A stretch of 64,000 nucleotides of DNA from Prevotella sp. (GTDB taxonomy: Bacteria > Bacteroidota > Bacteroidia > Bacteroidales > Bacteroidaceae). Both the position numbers and the translations under genes were made by a program. The notes beneath the pieces were generated by a model. It saw nothing but the letters and a program-made list of their open reading frames with translations, made no database searches and was not told where the DNA came from. The stretch is taken from the NCBI GenBank assembly GCA_017934525.1, contig JAGBJJ010000049.1, positions 30,906 through 94,905 on the forward strand, written 5' to 3'. Of this stretch, positions 1-8,389 are shown piece after piece (the stretch's first letter is position 1; every line of letters starts with the position of its first letter).

Positions 1-744
1 GTGAAGCATCGACACTGCCGTAGGGGCTGAAGCATGACCATCGGGGCTCCATGTGTGGAAGGGGAACAAGGCACCCAGCACACCAAAGCCGATGAAGATG
101 AAGGGGAAGAACACCTTCTGCATGTCGACAGGGATGTTATGCATGGCAGCAATCTCGTTGACGTTCATTGTGGTGGCGCCACTGAAGTAGTAAATGCCAA
201 GGATGCCCAGAATGAGCAGGGCAGAACCTCCCATCAGCATGAGCGTCAGCTTCATGGCCGAATACTCCTTGTGGCCGGAGCCCCATACACCGATGAGAAG
301 GTACATAGGAATCAGGGCCACCTCGTAGAACATGAACATGGTGAACATGTCGGTGCAGATGAAGAAGCCGAACACGCCCGTGGAGAGCAGGGTGAACCAC
401 AGGAAATACTCCTTGGTGAGAGGCTTCAGCTGCCATGAGGCAAACGTACCGGTGAACACGATAATGCTCGAAAGCAGCAGCATGACCACCGAGATACCGT
501 CGACGCCCACAGAATAAGCAATATTCAGAGGTTTAAACCAAGGCGTAGAGGCCACAAGCAACATTTGGTCGGTGTTGCCGCCTGCACGCTCCTGAATGAA
601 ATAGATGGTGAGCCAAATCGACAAGGCCAGCAGGCACGAAGCACCCGTCACCATCACACCACGCACCTGGTTGAGGCTGCGGGCAGCCCACAATCCCAAT
701 AGCATCAGGGCGGGAATAACTACGAACAGACTTAATATATTCAT
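1..744 (-). CDS. nuoM: NADH-quinone oxidoreductase subunit M (N-terminal part, cut by window edge)
   Basis: Antiporter-like proton-pumping membrane subunit of respiratory complex I. The open frame from the ATG at 744-742 runs 248 codons to the window edge, so only the N-terminal half is present. The translation shows hydrophobic helices, the MFYEVALIPMYLLIG segment with the conserved channel glutamate, a conserved lysine in AMKLTLMLMGG, and the FPFHTWSPDGHASAPTAVSM segment typical of NuoM. It follows nuoL after a 65-bp gap filled by an 8-bp tandem repeat that runs into its start codon. It is the last gene of the nuo operon visible here; nuoN is expected beyond the edge. The family assignment is secure. 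Confidence 0.95.
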   Translation of the reverse strand, partial: MNILSLFVVIPALMLLGLWAARSLNQVRGVMVTGASCLLALSIWLTIYFIQERAGGNTDQMLLVASTPWFKPLNIAYSVGVDGISVVMLLLSSIIVFTGTFASWQLKPLTKEYFLWFTLLSTGVFGFFICTDMFTMFMFYEVALIPMYLLIGVWGSGHKEYSAMKLTLMLMGGSALLILGILGIYYFSGATTMNVNEIAAMHNIPVDMQKVFFPFIFIGFGVLGALFPFHTWSPDGHASAPTAVSMLH

Positions 745-798
745 TTTTCGTTTTTTCGTTATTACGTTACTACGTTATTTCGTTATTACGACATTACG
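743..798. repeat. 8-bp tandem repeat (about 7 units, consensus TTATTACG) between nuoL and nuoM
   Basis: Seven consecutive 8-base units ending in CG fill the nuoL-nuoM gap: atttttcg, ttttttcg, ttattacg, ttactacg, ttatttcg, ttattacg, acattacg. On the coding (minus) strand they read as CGTAATAA-like units, and the last unit merges with the nuoM ATG. The units are imperfect, so slippage would be slower than in a perfect microsatellite. It may affect nuoM translation initiation by spacing or by keeping the region unstructured; that is inference. Confidence 0.8.
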
Positions 799-809
799 CT
801 ATCCGAACG

Positions 810-2795
810 TCACAGCGCAAGCAGCACGAGCGTCAATGCCACAGAACCTGTGAGGAACCACACGGCATACTGGCGCACGTCGCCACTCTGCCAGGGGCGA
901 ATGCTCTCGCCGGCCTCGTTGGCTCCCCATGCCAGGAAGTTAAACGTGCCATCAACAACGTGGCGATCGAACCAAGCAATGGGCGTGGAGACGCAACGGA
1001 AGATAATCTTGTGGGTGACATACTGCCAAATCTCGTCCTGATAGAAGCGCTTGTAAGCTGCCCGGTGCAGCTTCGGGAACGTCTTATACAGGCGGTCGGC
1101 GATGGGCTGGCTCTCACCTTTATATATATAGGTGGCCAGGCAGATGCTCAGAATGGCGATAATCGTCGACGTAGCAGCTATCTGTGTGTTGAAGTGGATG
1201 GTGTAATCGGTGCCGGCAGCCGACACGAACGAGCCGAACGAGCCACCCCATCCAAGGAATCCGCCGAGTGTGGTGTAGACGCCTACGCCGACAGTAATGC
1301 AACAAAGCACGATGAGGGGAATGGTCATCGACAGAGGTGCCTCATGAGGCGTGTGGTGCTCGTGTGCCTCCTTGTTCTCCGTGCCCCAGAAGATGCCGTA
1401 GTACAGACGGAACATGTAGAAAGCGGTCATGGCGGCAATACCGGTCATAATCCAGCCAACCACGGGACTGTACTGCATGCAGGCAGTAATAATCTCATCC
1501 TTCGAGCTGAAACCCGAGAAGAAGGGAATACCTGCAATGGCAAGACACGAAATGAGGAACGTGATATGCGTGATGGGCATATACTTGCGCAAGCCACCCA
1601 TGAGGGCCATCTCGTTGGAATGAACTGCATGGATGATGCAGCCGGCGCCAAGGAACAGGCAAGCCTTAAACATGGCATGCGTGAACAGGTGGAACATCGA
1701 AGCCATATAACCCAGCTGAGCGTGATTGTCGAGCACAGCCTCATGGCCGGGCAGACAGACGCCGAGAGCCACCATCATGAAGGCAATCTGCGAGATGGTG
1801 GAGAAGGCCAACACGCGCTTGATGTCGCTCTGGGCACAGGCCACGGCAGCAGCATAGAATGCGGTGAAGACACCCACCCACACCACAATAGACATAGCCT
1901 GCGGGGCGTACTCAATCCAGAGGGGGAACATGCGGGCAATCTGGAACACACCAGCCACAACCATCGTGGCAGCATGAATCAGAGCCGACACAGGTGTCGG
2001 GCCCTCCATGGCATCGGGCAGCCAGATGTGCAAGGGGAACATGGCACTCTTACCGGCGCCACCGATGAACATCAGCACCAAAGCCGTCGGAATAATGCAG
2101 GCACCTGCCGTCATGGCCTTGGCCACATTGCCGGCGATGAAGGGCGTAGTGCCCTCACCCATCACAATGTCGCCAGCAAATGAGAAGCTGAACGAATCAG
2201 TGAAGTAGCCGAAGGTCAAGATACCGATAAGGAAGAACATATCGGCAAAGCGGGTGACGATGAAGGCCTTCTTCGAAGCTGCGATGGCGGGCTTCAGCGG
2301 ATAGTAGAAGCCGATAAGCAGATAAGAAGAGACACCGACGAGCTCCCAGAACATATACATCTGGAAGATGTTGGTGGCCAGCACCAGACCCAGCATTGAC
2401 ATGGTGAAGAGCGAAAGGAAAGCATAGTAGCGCTGGAAACCTTTCTCACCGTGCATATAGCCGAACGAGTAGATGTGCACCATGAGCGACACCGTGGAGA
2501 TGACGACAAGCATCATTACCGAGATGGGGTCGAGCAAGATACCCATGTCGAAGTGCAGATTGCCAAGGGGCAACCAAGTGAAGTTATAAGGCACAATCGT
2601 CTGATAGATGCCGTTCACGCGGTCAGCCGTGAAATACTGGAAGGCAGCGGTGTACGACAGGATGGTGACGACTGCGAGCGAACAGGTGCCGATGAGTCCG
2701 GCCACCTTATGCTGCATCTTCATGCCAGCGAGTCCTAACACGAGGAAGGACAGAAGCGGCAGAAGGAGAATAAAAGCTGTATATTCGTATCCCAT
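810..2795 (-). CDS. nuoL: NADH-quinone oxidoreductase subunit L
   Basis: Largest antiporter-like membrane subunit of complex I, which moves protons across the inner membrane. At 661 residues it has the usual family length. Visible hallmarks are E151 in MFWELVGVSSYLLIG, K249 in GGAGKSAMFPLHIWLPDAM, the EGPTPVSALIHAATMV segment, and a C-terminal amphipathic region ending in a final hydrophobic helix. It lies 8 bp after nuoK and upstream of nuoM in the minus-strand nuo operon. Nothing is truncated and no key residue is missing. Confidence 0.97.
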   Translation of the reverse strand: MGYEYTAFILLLPLLSFLVLGLAGMKMQHKVAGLIGTCSLAVVTILSYTAAFQYFTADRVNGIYQTIVPYNFTWLPLGNLHFDMGILLDPISVMMLVVISTVSLMVHIYSFGYMHGEKGFQRYYAFLSLFTMSMLGLVLATNIFQMYMFWELVGVSSYLLIGFYYPLKPAIAASKKAFIVTRFADMFFLIGILTFGYFTDSFSFSFAGDIVMGEGTTPFIAGNVAKAMTAGACIIPTALVLMFIGGAGKSAMFPLHIWLPDAMEGPTPVSALIHAATMVVAGVFQIARMFPLWIEYAPQAMSIVVWVGVFTAFYAAAVACAQSDIKRVLAFSTISQIAFMMVALGVCLPGHEAVLDNHAQLGYMASMFHLFTHAMFKACLFLGAGCIIHAVHSNEMALMGGLRKYMPITHITFLISCLAIAGIPFFSGFSSKDEIITACMQYSPVVGWIMTGIAAMTAFYMFRLYYGIFWGTENKEAHEHHTPHEAPLSMTIPLIVLCCITVGVGVYTTLGGFLGWGGSFGSFVSAAGTDYTIHFNTQIAATSTIIAILSICLATYIYKGESQPIADRLYKTFPKLHRAAYKRFYQDEIWQYVTHKIIFRCVSTPIAWFDRHVVDGTFNFLAWGANEAGESIRPWQSGDVRQYAVWFLTGSVALTLVLLAL

Positions 2796-2803
2796 AGTCT
2801 TTT

Positions 2804-3112
2804 TTATCCTTTCATGTTAGTGATACTTTCCACGTTGTCGCTCCTGAAGTTGCGATAAACGTTGATGATGATGGCGATGGCAACGGCACTCTCGGCAGCG
2901 GCGATACCGATGACGAAGAGCGTCATGAACATGCCCTCCATGCCCTGCGGATAGAGCAGGCGGTTGATGGCTGCGAAATTGATGTCGACAGCATTGAGCA
3001 CCAGCTCTACCGAGATAAGCATGGCAATCAGGTTGCGGCGGGTGACGAAACCATAGACGCCGATGAAGAACAGCAGTGCGCTGAGCACGAAATAACATTC
3101 AACAGGTATCAT
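2804..3112 (-). CDS. nuoK: NADH-quinone oxidoreductase subunit K
   Basis: Small membrane subunit of complex I (102 residues, three predicted helices) that carries part of the proton path. The two buried glutamates expected for the family are visible, E36 in SVELVLNAV and E74 in AAAESAVAIA. It starts 3 bp after the nuoJ stop and ends 8 bp before nuoL, which fits translation from one operon mRNA. Confidence 0.95.
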   Translation of the reverse strand: MIPVECYFVLSALLFFIGVYGFVTRRNLIAMLISVELVLNAVDINFAAINRLLYPQGMEGMFMTLFVIGIAAAESAVAIAIIINVYRNFRSDNVESITNMKG

Positions 3113-3115
3113 AGC

Positions 3116-3634
3116 TTAATCCTCCTCCTTTCTTGCAACAACCAGTCCACCAATGATACATGCCAGCAGGAACAACGAGATAAACTCGAAGGGCAGCACG
3201 TACTGATACTTCTCACTACCAACAAGGGCTGTTCCGATGGCCTTCATCGAAAGTTCTGTATCGGCCACAGCGTCGAAGTTGGAATAGAAGCCCGTCTTCA
3301 GCAGAATAAGGCTCACCACCACGAGGCTGACCAGAACCACCAGGCCATAGCCGATGAGACGGCTGGCCTTGATTTTTTCGACCATGCCCTGCAGGGTACG
3401 CTTAGAGACGAGCTGGATAGCGAAGACATAGATCATCGTCACGCCACCGGCGTAAACGGCAATCTGTGCAGCGCCCAGGAACGTATAGTCGAGCAGGAAA
3501 TAGATGCCTGCCACGCCAAAGAGCACAAACAACATGAATGTTGCGGCTCGCATGATGCGCGTCGTCGTCACACAAAGCAGGGCCGAGCCCAGAATGACGA
3601 GCGCCAGAATGATAAACATAACTGTATTTGCCAT
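3116..3634 (-). CDS. nuoJ: NADH-quinone oxidoreductase subunit J
   Basis: Membrane subunit J of complex I, 172 residues with about five hydrophobic helices. The GAAQIAVYAGGVTMIYVFAI segment holds the conserved helix that links proton channels to the quinone site in this family. It begins 5 bp after nuoI and ends 3 bp before nuoK. Assignment rests on that motif, its length and its place in the operon. Confidence 0.93.
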   Translation of the reverse strand: MANTVMFIILALVILGSALLCVTTTRIMRAATFMLFVLFGVAGIYFLLDYTFLGAAQIAVYAGGVTMIYVFAIQLVSKRTLQGMVEKIKASRLIGYGLVVLVSLVVVSLILLKTGFYSNFDAVADTELSMKAIGTALVGSEKYQYVLPFEFISLFLLACIIGGLVVARKEED

Positions 3635-3639
3635 AGTGC

Positions 3640-4185
3640 TTACTTCGTTTTGGTGTTAAACGTGCCGGGCTTCCAATCGGCGCCGCCATCAATGAGATTA
3701 GGCAGCGAGCCACCCTTATAGACCTCCTTGTTAAGATGAAGCACCAGCTGGCCGCGGTCGAACACGGCATTCTCAAAGTCGTTGACGAACTCGATGGCCC
3801 CGAAGTTGCAGGCATTGGTGCAAAGCTGGCAGAACATGCAGTCGCCCAAGTCGTAGCGGTAGTCGTCGAGCACCTTTTTCTTCTTGCCCGTCTCGGGGTC
3901 TTCCTCCATGTGAGAGGTAATCTTGATGGTGCCGTTGGGACAGGCCTTCTCACACAGGGTGCAGGCCGTGCACTTGTAGTCACCATCCTCGGTGCGCGTG
4001 AACACCAGACGGCCACGATGACGCTTGGCCACGTGGAGCGTGGTCTTGCGGTTTTCGGGATACTGCTCGGTCGACTTGTTGGTGAAGAAGTCCTTGAAGT
4101 ATTCCTTCCAGGTGGTCTTCATTCCGGTGGCAAGTGTCTTGATGCCGTGCCCGATTTCTCCGAAATATGATTGATTGTTTTCCAT
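3640..4185 (-). CDS. nuoI: NADH-quinone oxidoreductase subunit I (2x[4Fe-4S])
   Basis: Peripheral ferredoxin-like subunit that passes electrons along the hydrophilic arm of complex I through two [4Fe-4S] clusters. Both cluster motifs are intact: C72-x2-C75-x2-C78-x3-C82-P and C116-x2-C119-x2-C122-x3-C126. The N-terminal 60 residues form a membrane-associating helix plus a charged linker. It is 181 residues. A 135-bp gap separates it from nuoH, the widest gap inside this operon. Confidence 0.95.
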   Translation of the reverse strand: MENNQSYFGEIGHGIKTLATGMKTTWKEYFKDFFTNKSTEQYPENRKTTLHVAKRHRGRLVFTRTEDGDYKCTACTLCEKACPNGTIKITSHMEEDPETGKKKKVLDDYRYDLGDCMFCQLCTNACNFGAIEFVNDFENAVFDRGQLVLHLNKEVYKGGSLPNLIDGGADWKPGTFNTKTK

Positions 4186-4320
4186 TTCAATGATTAATTA
4201 GGAATTAGCAATTAGTAGTCATGACAGTTCTGCCACCACACGACACTGCAGCGGGACACCCCATCGGCTCAAAGCGTTGAAGGCAGTCATAATTACTCAT
4301 TGCTCAATACTCAGTACTAA
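4186..4320. other. Intra-operon gap with TAATTA-rich low-complexity ends
   Basis: A 135-bp non-coding stretch between nuoH and nuoI. Its two ends carry loosely inverted TAATTA / ATTAGTA / CTCATT-type words, while the middle (about 4220-4285) is ordinary GC-balanced sequence. No ORF, promoter box or strong hairpin was recognised. It may be an insertion remnant or an mRNA processing or stability region; neither is established. Confidence 0.4.
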
Positions 4321-5406
4321 TTACAGATAAAGTCCCAGTGCCACTACCACGGTCATCAGCACAAGATTGACAAGAGCCAGAGGCATCAGGTATTTCCACT
4401 CGAGTTTCAGAATCTGGTCGATACGCAGACGGGGGAACGTCCACTTAATCCACATCATCAGCCACACCACAGCAAAAGCCTTGCCCATGAACCAGACGAT
4501 GCCAGGGATGTAGTTCATCACGGTGTCGAAAGCACCTATACCTATATTAATAGGAGCCCAGCCGCCGAGAAACACCATCGTGGCAATACCGGCAATGATA
4601 AACATGTTGAGGAACTCAGCCAGATAGAAGAAGCCGAAGCCCATACCCGAGTACTCGGTGTGATGGCCGGCTGTAAGCTCGCTCTCAGCCTCAGCCATAT
4701 CAAACGGGCCACGGTTGGCCTCAGCATTACCGGCAATCATGAAGATGATGAAAGCGATGATGGCGGGGATGTGACCCTTGACAATGAGCCAGTTCCAGGG
4801 ACCCGTCTGGAAATCGACGATGCCGCTGACCTGCATGGTGCCCGTCAGGACAACTGCAGTGATAAGGCAGAGGCAGAGCGACATTTCATACGAGATCATC
4901 TGCACGGCGGCACGCATGGCCGACACGACGGAGTACTTGTTGTTGGAACTCCAGCCGGCCAGGAAGATGCCGATGACGCCGATTGACGAAATAGCCGTGA
5001 GCAGGAAGAGACCCACATTGAAGTCGAGGATAACAGCACCATTGTTCCAAGGCAGGAAGGCAAAGGCACCCACCGAACCGATAAGCACCAGGAAGGGTGC
5101 AACGATATAGAGGAACTTATCGGCCTTGTCGACGATGAAGATTTCCTTGATGAGCATCTTCAGCACGTCGGCAAACACCTGCAGCAATCCCCAGGGGCCT
5201 ACGCGCATGGGGCCCAGGCGGCACTGGAAGTAGGCGCACACCTTGCGCTCCATGAAAATCAGTGCGATAGCGATGAGCGCATAGCCCGTCAACACGAGCA
5301 CGCCCACCAACACACACTCTATCAGTATCGTCCAGAAGTCGCCCAAACCGCATGTCTGGCGCAAAAGCTGGTCAATCCATTGTGATACTATACTAAAATC
5401 AAACAT
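4321..5406 (-). CDS. nuoH: NADH-quinone oxidoreductase subunit H
   Basis: Membrane subunit H, which forms the quinone-binding chamber where complex I joins its peripheral and membrane arms. It is 361 residues with about eight hydrophobic helices. The characteristic loop ERKVCAYFQCRLGPMRVGP and the acidic stretch FDMAEAESELTAGHHTEYSG are present. It lies 100 bp downstream of nuoCD in the same orientation. Confidence 0.96.
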   Translation of the reverse strand: MFDFSIVSQWIDQLLRQTCGLGDFWTILIECVLVGVLVLTGYALIAIALIFMERKVCAYFQCRLGPMRVGPWGLLQVFADVLKMLIKEIFIVDKADKFLYIVAPFLVLIGSVGAFAFLPWNNGAVILDFNVGLFLLTAISSIGVIGIFLAGWSSNNKYSVVSAMRAAVQMISYEMSLCLCLITAVVLTGTMQVSGIVDFQTGPWNWLIVKGHIPAIIAFIIFMIAGNAEANRGPFDMAEAESELTAGHHTEYSGMGFGFFYLAEFLNMFIIAGIATMVFLGGWAPINIGIGAFDTVMNYIPGIVWFMGKAFAVVWLMMWIKWTFPRLRIDQILKLEWKYLMPLALVNLVLMTVVVALGLYL

Positions 5407-5506
5407 AACGTTGTTTACTTAAATAAATACGAGAATCCAAGATAAATAATTGAGGACTGTATCAATGATGTCGCTCAGTTTCTTTCTTCTTTTCATCCTA
5501 CTTTAA

Positions 5507-7072
5507 TTATCTGTCGATATCGGGAATCACCACATCAATGGCGGCACACGTCGCAATCAGGTCGGCAATCTTCTGGCCGCGCAGCATCGGGTCGAAAGCA
5601 CCGACGAGCGAGAGGCCCATGGGACGCATTTTCATGCGATAGGGACTCTTGTCGCCACGAGAGTCGAGATACACGCCGAACTCGCCGGCCACGCCTTCAA
5701 CAGAGTAGTACCACTGTCCCTCGGGCACCTTGATGATAGGCTTCTGCTTCACATAGAAGTCGCCCTCGGGAATGTTGTCGATAAGCTGCTCGATGATGTT
5801 CAGGCTCTGGTACATCTCGTTGATGTGAACAAGGTAGCGGTCCATAGAGTCGCAGCCGGTGAGTGTGCACTGCTCCCACTCCACCTTGTCGTACATGTCG
5901 TAGGGATGATTCTTGCGCACGTCATTCTTCCAGCCTGAAGCACGTCCGGCAGGACCGGTCACGGCGTAGCTGACGCAATCTTCGAGGCTCATCGAGCCGC
6001 ATTTCTCCAGGCGGTTGTGGGTGATGACGTTGTCGCCAAACACATCCATATACTCCTGAATCATGGGGCGCAGATATTTCACCAGCTCCTTCACGTTCTT
6101 CACGAAGTTGGGGTCTATGTCGTCCTGCAGTCCACCGATTCTATAATAGTTCTGAATCAGACGGCCGCCGGTAGTCTCTTCCATCACGTTGAGCACGTGC
6201 TCGCGATCGCGCATGCCATAGAGGAAAGCCGTCAGGGCGCCCAGGTCCTGAGCCACGCACGAGGTATAGAGCAGGTGCGAGTCGAGACGCTGTAGCTCGT
6301 CCATGATGGTGCGAATATACTTGATTCGGTCGGTGAGTTCCACACCCATGCCTTCCTCAATGACGCCCACCAAAGCGTGGCGATGCTGCATGGCTCCCAG
6401 ATAGTTAAGACGATCCGTTAAAGCAAGCGTCTGGGGATACGTCATGTTCTCCCATATCTTCTCAATAGCACGGTGTATATAGCCGAGGTGCGGATAGATT
6501 CGCTTCACGGTCTCACCGTTGAGCACGGTCTGCAAGCGGAGCACGCCGTGGGTAGCGGGATGCTGCGGGCCGATATTGATGACGTAGTCGTCGGCATCGA
6601 AGAGGCGGTTCTGCTTTTTCTGCAGATGTCCATCTCTGTCGAGCCAGTACTCCATACCGTAGTCGGGCTCTACATCATCCTCAAGCGAGTATTTGTCGTC
6701 GCCTTTCCAGTCTTTGCGGAAGGGGTGTCCCTTGAAGTCGTTGCGCAGGAAAAGGCGGCGCATGTCGGGATGCCCCAGGAAGAGTATGCCATAGAAGTCG
6801 AAGACCTCACGCTCCAGCAGGTCGGCCACTTTCCAGATGTTGACGACCGTGGGGATGACGCTCTCGCCATCGACCACCTTAGCGAGCATCTTCACGCTGC
6901 AGCGCTCGTGGTTCTTGGTGTTCTCTAAAATGTAGATACAGCCCAGACCTTCCTCTGCGCCGAAGTCCTCGCCCACAATGGTGACAAGATAGTCGAAGCC
7001 TTTCTTTTCTTTCAAGTTCTGCATTTCCTTAGCGAACTTGTCAAAGTCGAATGATAAGAACTCTAATTTCAT
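5507..7072 (-). CDS. nuoCD: Fused NADH-quinone oxidoreductase subunit C/D
   Basis: A single 521-residue protein joining NuoC (about residues 1-140) and NuoD (about 155-521), the scaffold and quinone-reducing parts of the complex I peripheral arm. The NuoD part begins with YVINIGPQHPATHGVLRL and contains the conserved GRLIQNYYRIGGLQDD segment; the C-terminus DIDR fits the family's conserved terminal arginine. The start overlaps the nuoB stop by 4 bp. NuoC-NuoD fusions occur in several bacterial groups including Bacteroidetes, so the fusion is expected rather than novel. Confidence 0.96.
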   Translation of the reverse strand: MKLEFLSFDFDKFAKEMQNLKEKKGFDYLVTIVGEDFGAEEGLGCIYILENTKNHERCSVKMLAKVVDGESVIPTVVNIWKVADLLEREVFDFYGILFLGHPDMRRLFLRNDFKGHPFRKDWKGDDKYSLEDDVEPDYGMEYWLDRDGHLQKKQNRLFDADDYVINIGPQHPATHGVLRLQTVLNGETVKRIYPHLGYIHRAIEKIWENMTYPQTLALTDRLNYLGAMQHRHALVGVIEEGMGVELTDRIKYIRTIMDELQRLDSHLLYTSCVAQDLGALTAFLYGMRDREHVLNVMEETTGGRLIQNYYRIGGLQDDIDPNFVKNVKELVKYLRPMIQEYMDVFGDNVITHNRLEKCGSMSLEDCVSYAVTGPAGRASGWKNDVRKNHPYDMYDKVEWEQCTLTGCDSMDRYLVHINEMYQSLNIIEQLIDNIPEGDFYVKQKPIIKVPEGQWYYSVEGVAGEFGVYLDSRGDKSPYRMKMRPMGLSLVGAFDPMLRGQKIADLIATCAAIDVVIPDIDR

Positions 7073-7782
7073 GCCTGCTCCTCCTTATTTTCCTTTAATT
7101 CTTCAACAAACTCTTTGGGCACATCGGTCACTACGATGGGCTCGCGGCGATGGTCGCCCAAGCGGCGGGCCACCAGCTCCTCGTTTGACACGCCCAACTC
7201 ACGCTCCTCGGCGTTCTGCTTGTGGTTGGCACCACCAAAGAATTTCTCGATTTTCACCTTGCGCTGCAACTGCATCATGCCATACAGGATAGCCTCTGGG
7301 CGCGGAGGACAGCCAGGGATGAACACATCGACGGGAACAATCTCCTCGATGCCTTTCACCACATGATAGCTCGACTTGAACGGACCGCCCGAGATGGCGC
7401 ATCCGCCAACGGCGACCACATACTTAGGCTCAGCCATCTCATCGTAGAGGCGCTTCAAGGCCGGAGCCATCTTATGGGTAATGGTGCCAGCGCACATAAT
7501 CAGGTCGGCCTGACGGGGAGAGTTTCGGGTCACCTCGAAGCCAAAGCGGGCGAAGTCATAGCGGGCGCAACCGCAGGCCATGAACTCAATGCCACAGCAA
7601 GAGGTGGCGAAGGTGAGTGACCAGAGCGAGTTGCTTCGGCCCCAGTTGATGAGCTGGTCGAGCGAGCCCGTCACCACGTTGACGCCCCCCTCATGAAGCT
7701 CATCCACAATTTTCTCCAGCGAGGCATTGTCCTTCCACTCCTCGTAGGGGATACTCTTGATGTGAGGCTTTCTTACTTCCAT
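7069..7782 (-). CDS. nuoB: NADH-quinone oxidoreductase subunit B (cluster N2)
   Basis: Peripheral subunit carrying cluster N2, the last iron-sulfur centre before quinone. The ligand cysteines are visible as C62-C63 (SCCGIEFMACG), C128 (GGCAISGGP) and C158 (IPGCPPRPEA). A longer in-frame extension to 7974 exists, but it lies wholly inside nuoA and reads as non-native, so the ATG at 7782-7780, preceded by AGGAGACCTGG, is chosen. This gives 237 residues. It overlaps the end of nuoA by 10 bp and the nuoCD start by 4 bp, suggesting translational coupling. Confidence 0.95.
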   Translation of the reverse strand: MEVRKPHIKSIPYEEWKDNASLEKIVDELHEGGVNVVTGSLDQLINWGRSNSLWSLTFATSCCGIEFMACGCARYDFARFGFEVTRNSPRQADLIMCAGTITHKMAPALKRLYDEMAEPKYVVAVGGCAISGGPFKSSYHVVKGIEEIVPVDVFIPGCPPRPEAILYGMMQLQRKVKIEKFFGGANHKQNAEERELGVSNEELVARRLGDHRREPIVVTDVPKEFVEELKENKEEQA

Positions 7783-8123
7783 TCCAGGTCTCCTTTCCGC
7801 CAGGCGTAAGCCAGGCCAAATACCAATACTAACAAGAAGAACCCGATCGACAGCAGAGCCATCGAACCGAAGTCCTTCACTACTACTGCCCATGGATACA
7901 GAAACACTGTTTCCACATCGAACATGAGGAAAAGGATGGCGAAGAGATAGAATCCTACAGATACGGGCAGCCAAGAACTGCCTCGCGTGGGAATACCACT
8001 CTCATACGGCTCGCCTTTTACCTTAGCATAGGACCGCGGTCCTATAAGCTTGGCTACAACGTAAGCCGCTGCCACCAATGTAATAGCCGTCAGGATGACG
8101 GTGATTAACAAAGTGAAGTTCAT
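7773..8123 (-). CDS. nuoA: NADH-quinone oxidoreductase subunit A
   Basis: First gene of the nuo operon, a 116-residue membrane subunit with three helices. The family segments YESGIPTRG and FLMFDVETVFLYPWA are intact. It opens the minus-strand operon behind a -7 box at 8170-8177, with a leader of about 40 nt. NuoE, NuoF and NuoG (the NADH-oxidising module) are absent between nuoCD and nuoH, where nuoEFG would normally lie, so the complex probably takes electrons from something other than NADH. Confidence 0.95.
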   Translation of the reverse strand: MNFTLLITVILTAITLVAAAYVVAKLIGPRSYAKVKGEPYESGIPTRGSSWLPVSVGFYLFAILFLMFDVETVFLYPWAVVVKDFGSMALLSIGFFLLVLVFGLAYAWRKGDLEWK

Positions 8124-8169
8124 AAAATTATTTAACGTTATAACAATATTGTTCGCTTCTTAGCGGGTG

Positions 8170-8177
8170 CAAAGTTA
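8170..8177 (-). promoter_or_regulatory. Bacteroidetes-type -7 box for the nuo operon
   Basis: The minus strand reads TAACTTTG followed by CACC, matching the TAnnTTTG -7 element of the Bacteroidetes primary sigma factor. It lies about 47 bp upstream of the nuoA ATG. A clear TTTG -33 box is not seen at the right spacing, so the promoter may depend on an activator. A GGCC array lies 120 bp further upstream. Confidence 0.65.
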
Positions 8178-8297
8178 CTAAATAAAAATGAAATAACGAA
8201 AGATAAAACCATGATTTTCTGAAAGCGACTAAAAATTATGCACTATAGGTGGTGTGATTCGGCTGCCAATGATATCTAAAGAAGCGGGAACGGAAAA

Positions 8298-8355
8298 AAT
8301 AACGGCCGAAATTAAATGAATTATGGCCAGAATCAACGTGATTCCGGCCATAATT
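8298..8355. repeat. GGCC array A: three quasi-palindromic sites at 21-bp spacing
   Basis: Three 16-bp sites of the form RATTNNGGCCRNAATY have GGCC cores at 8304, 8325 and 8346, exactly 21 bp apart. Each site is close to a palindrome. The array lies between the queA stop and the nuoA promoter. Two further arrays with the same spacing occur at 36968-37025 and 62204-62261. The exact two-helical-turn phasing suggests cooperative protein binding; no known regulator is assigned. Confidence 0.8.
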
Positions 8356-8389
8356 CAAGGTGATATTTTAATTCTTTATGACAAAAAGC

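Noticed and set aside
960-2183. A 407-codon plus-strand ORF opposite nuoL
   Set aside because: Antisense shadow; composition rich in His/Glu/Gly as expected from reversed membrane-protein codons.
7783-7974. N-terminal extension of nuoB
   Set aside because: The 64 extra codons lie entirely within nuoA in another frame; the ATG at 7782 has a ribosome-binding-like sequence and family-like N-terminus.
8298-8355. The GGCC arrays as miniature CRISPR arrays
   Set aside because: Repeats are 16 bp quasi-palindromes with 5-bp gaps and only three units; no spacers, leader or cas genes.
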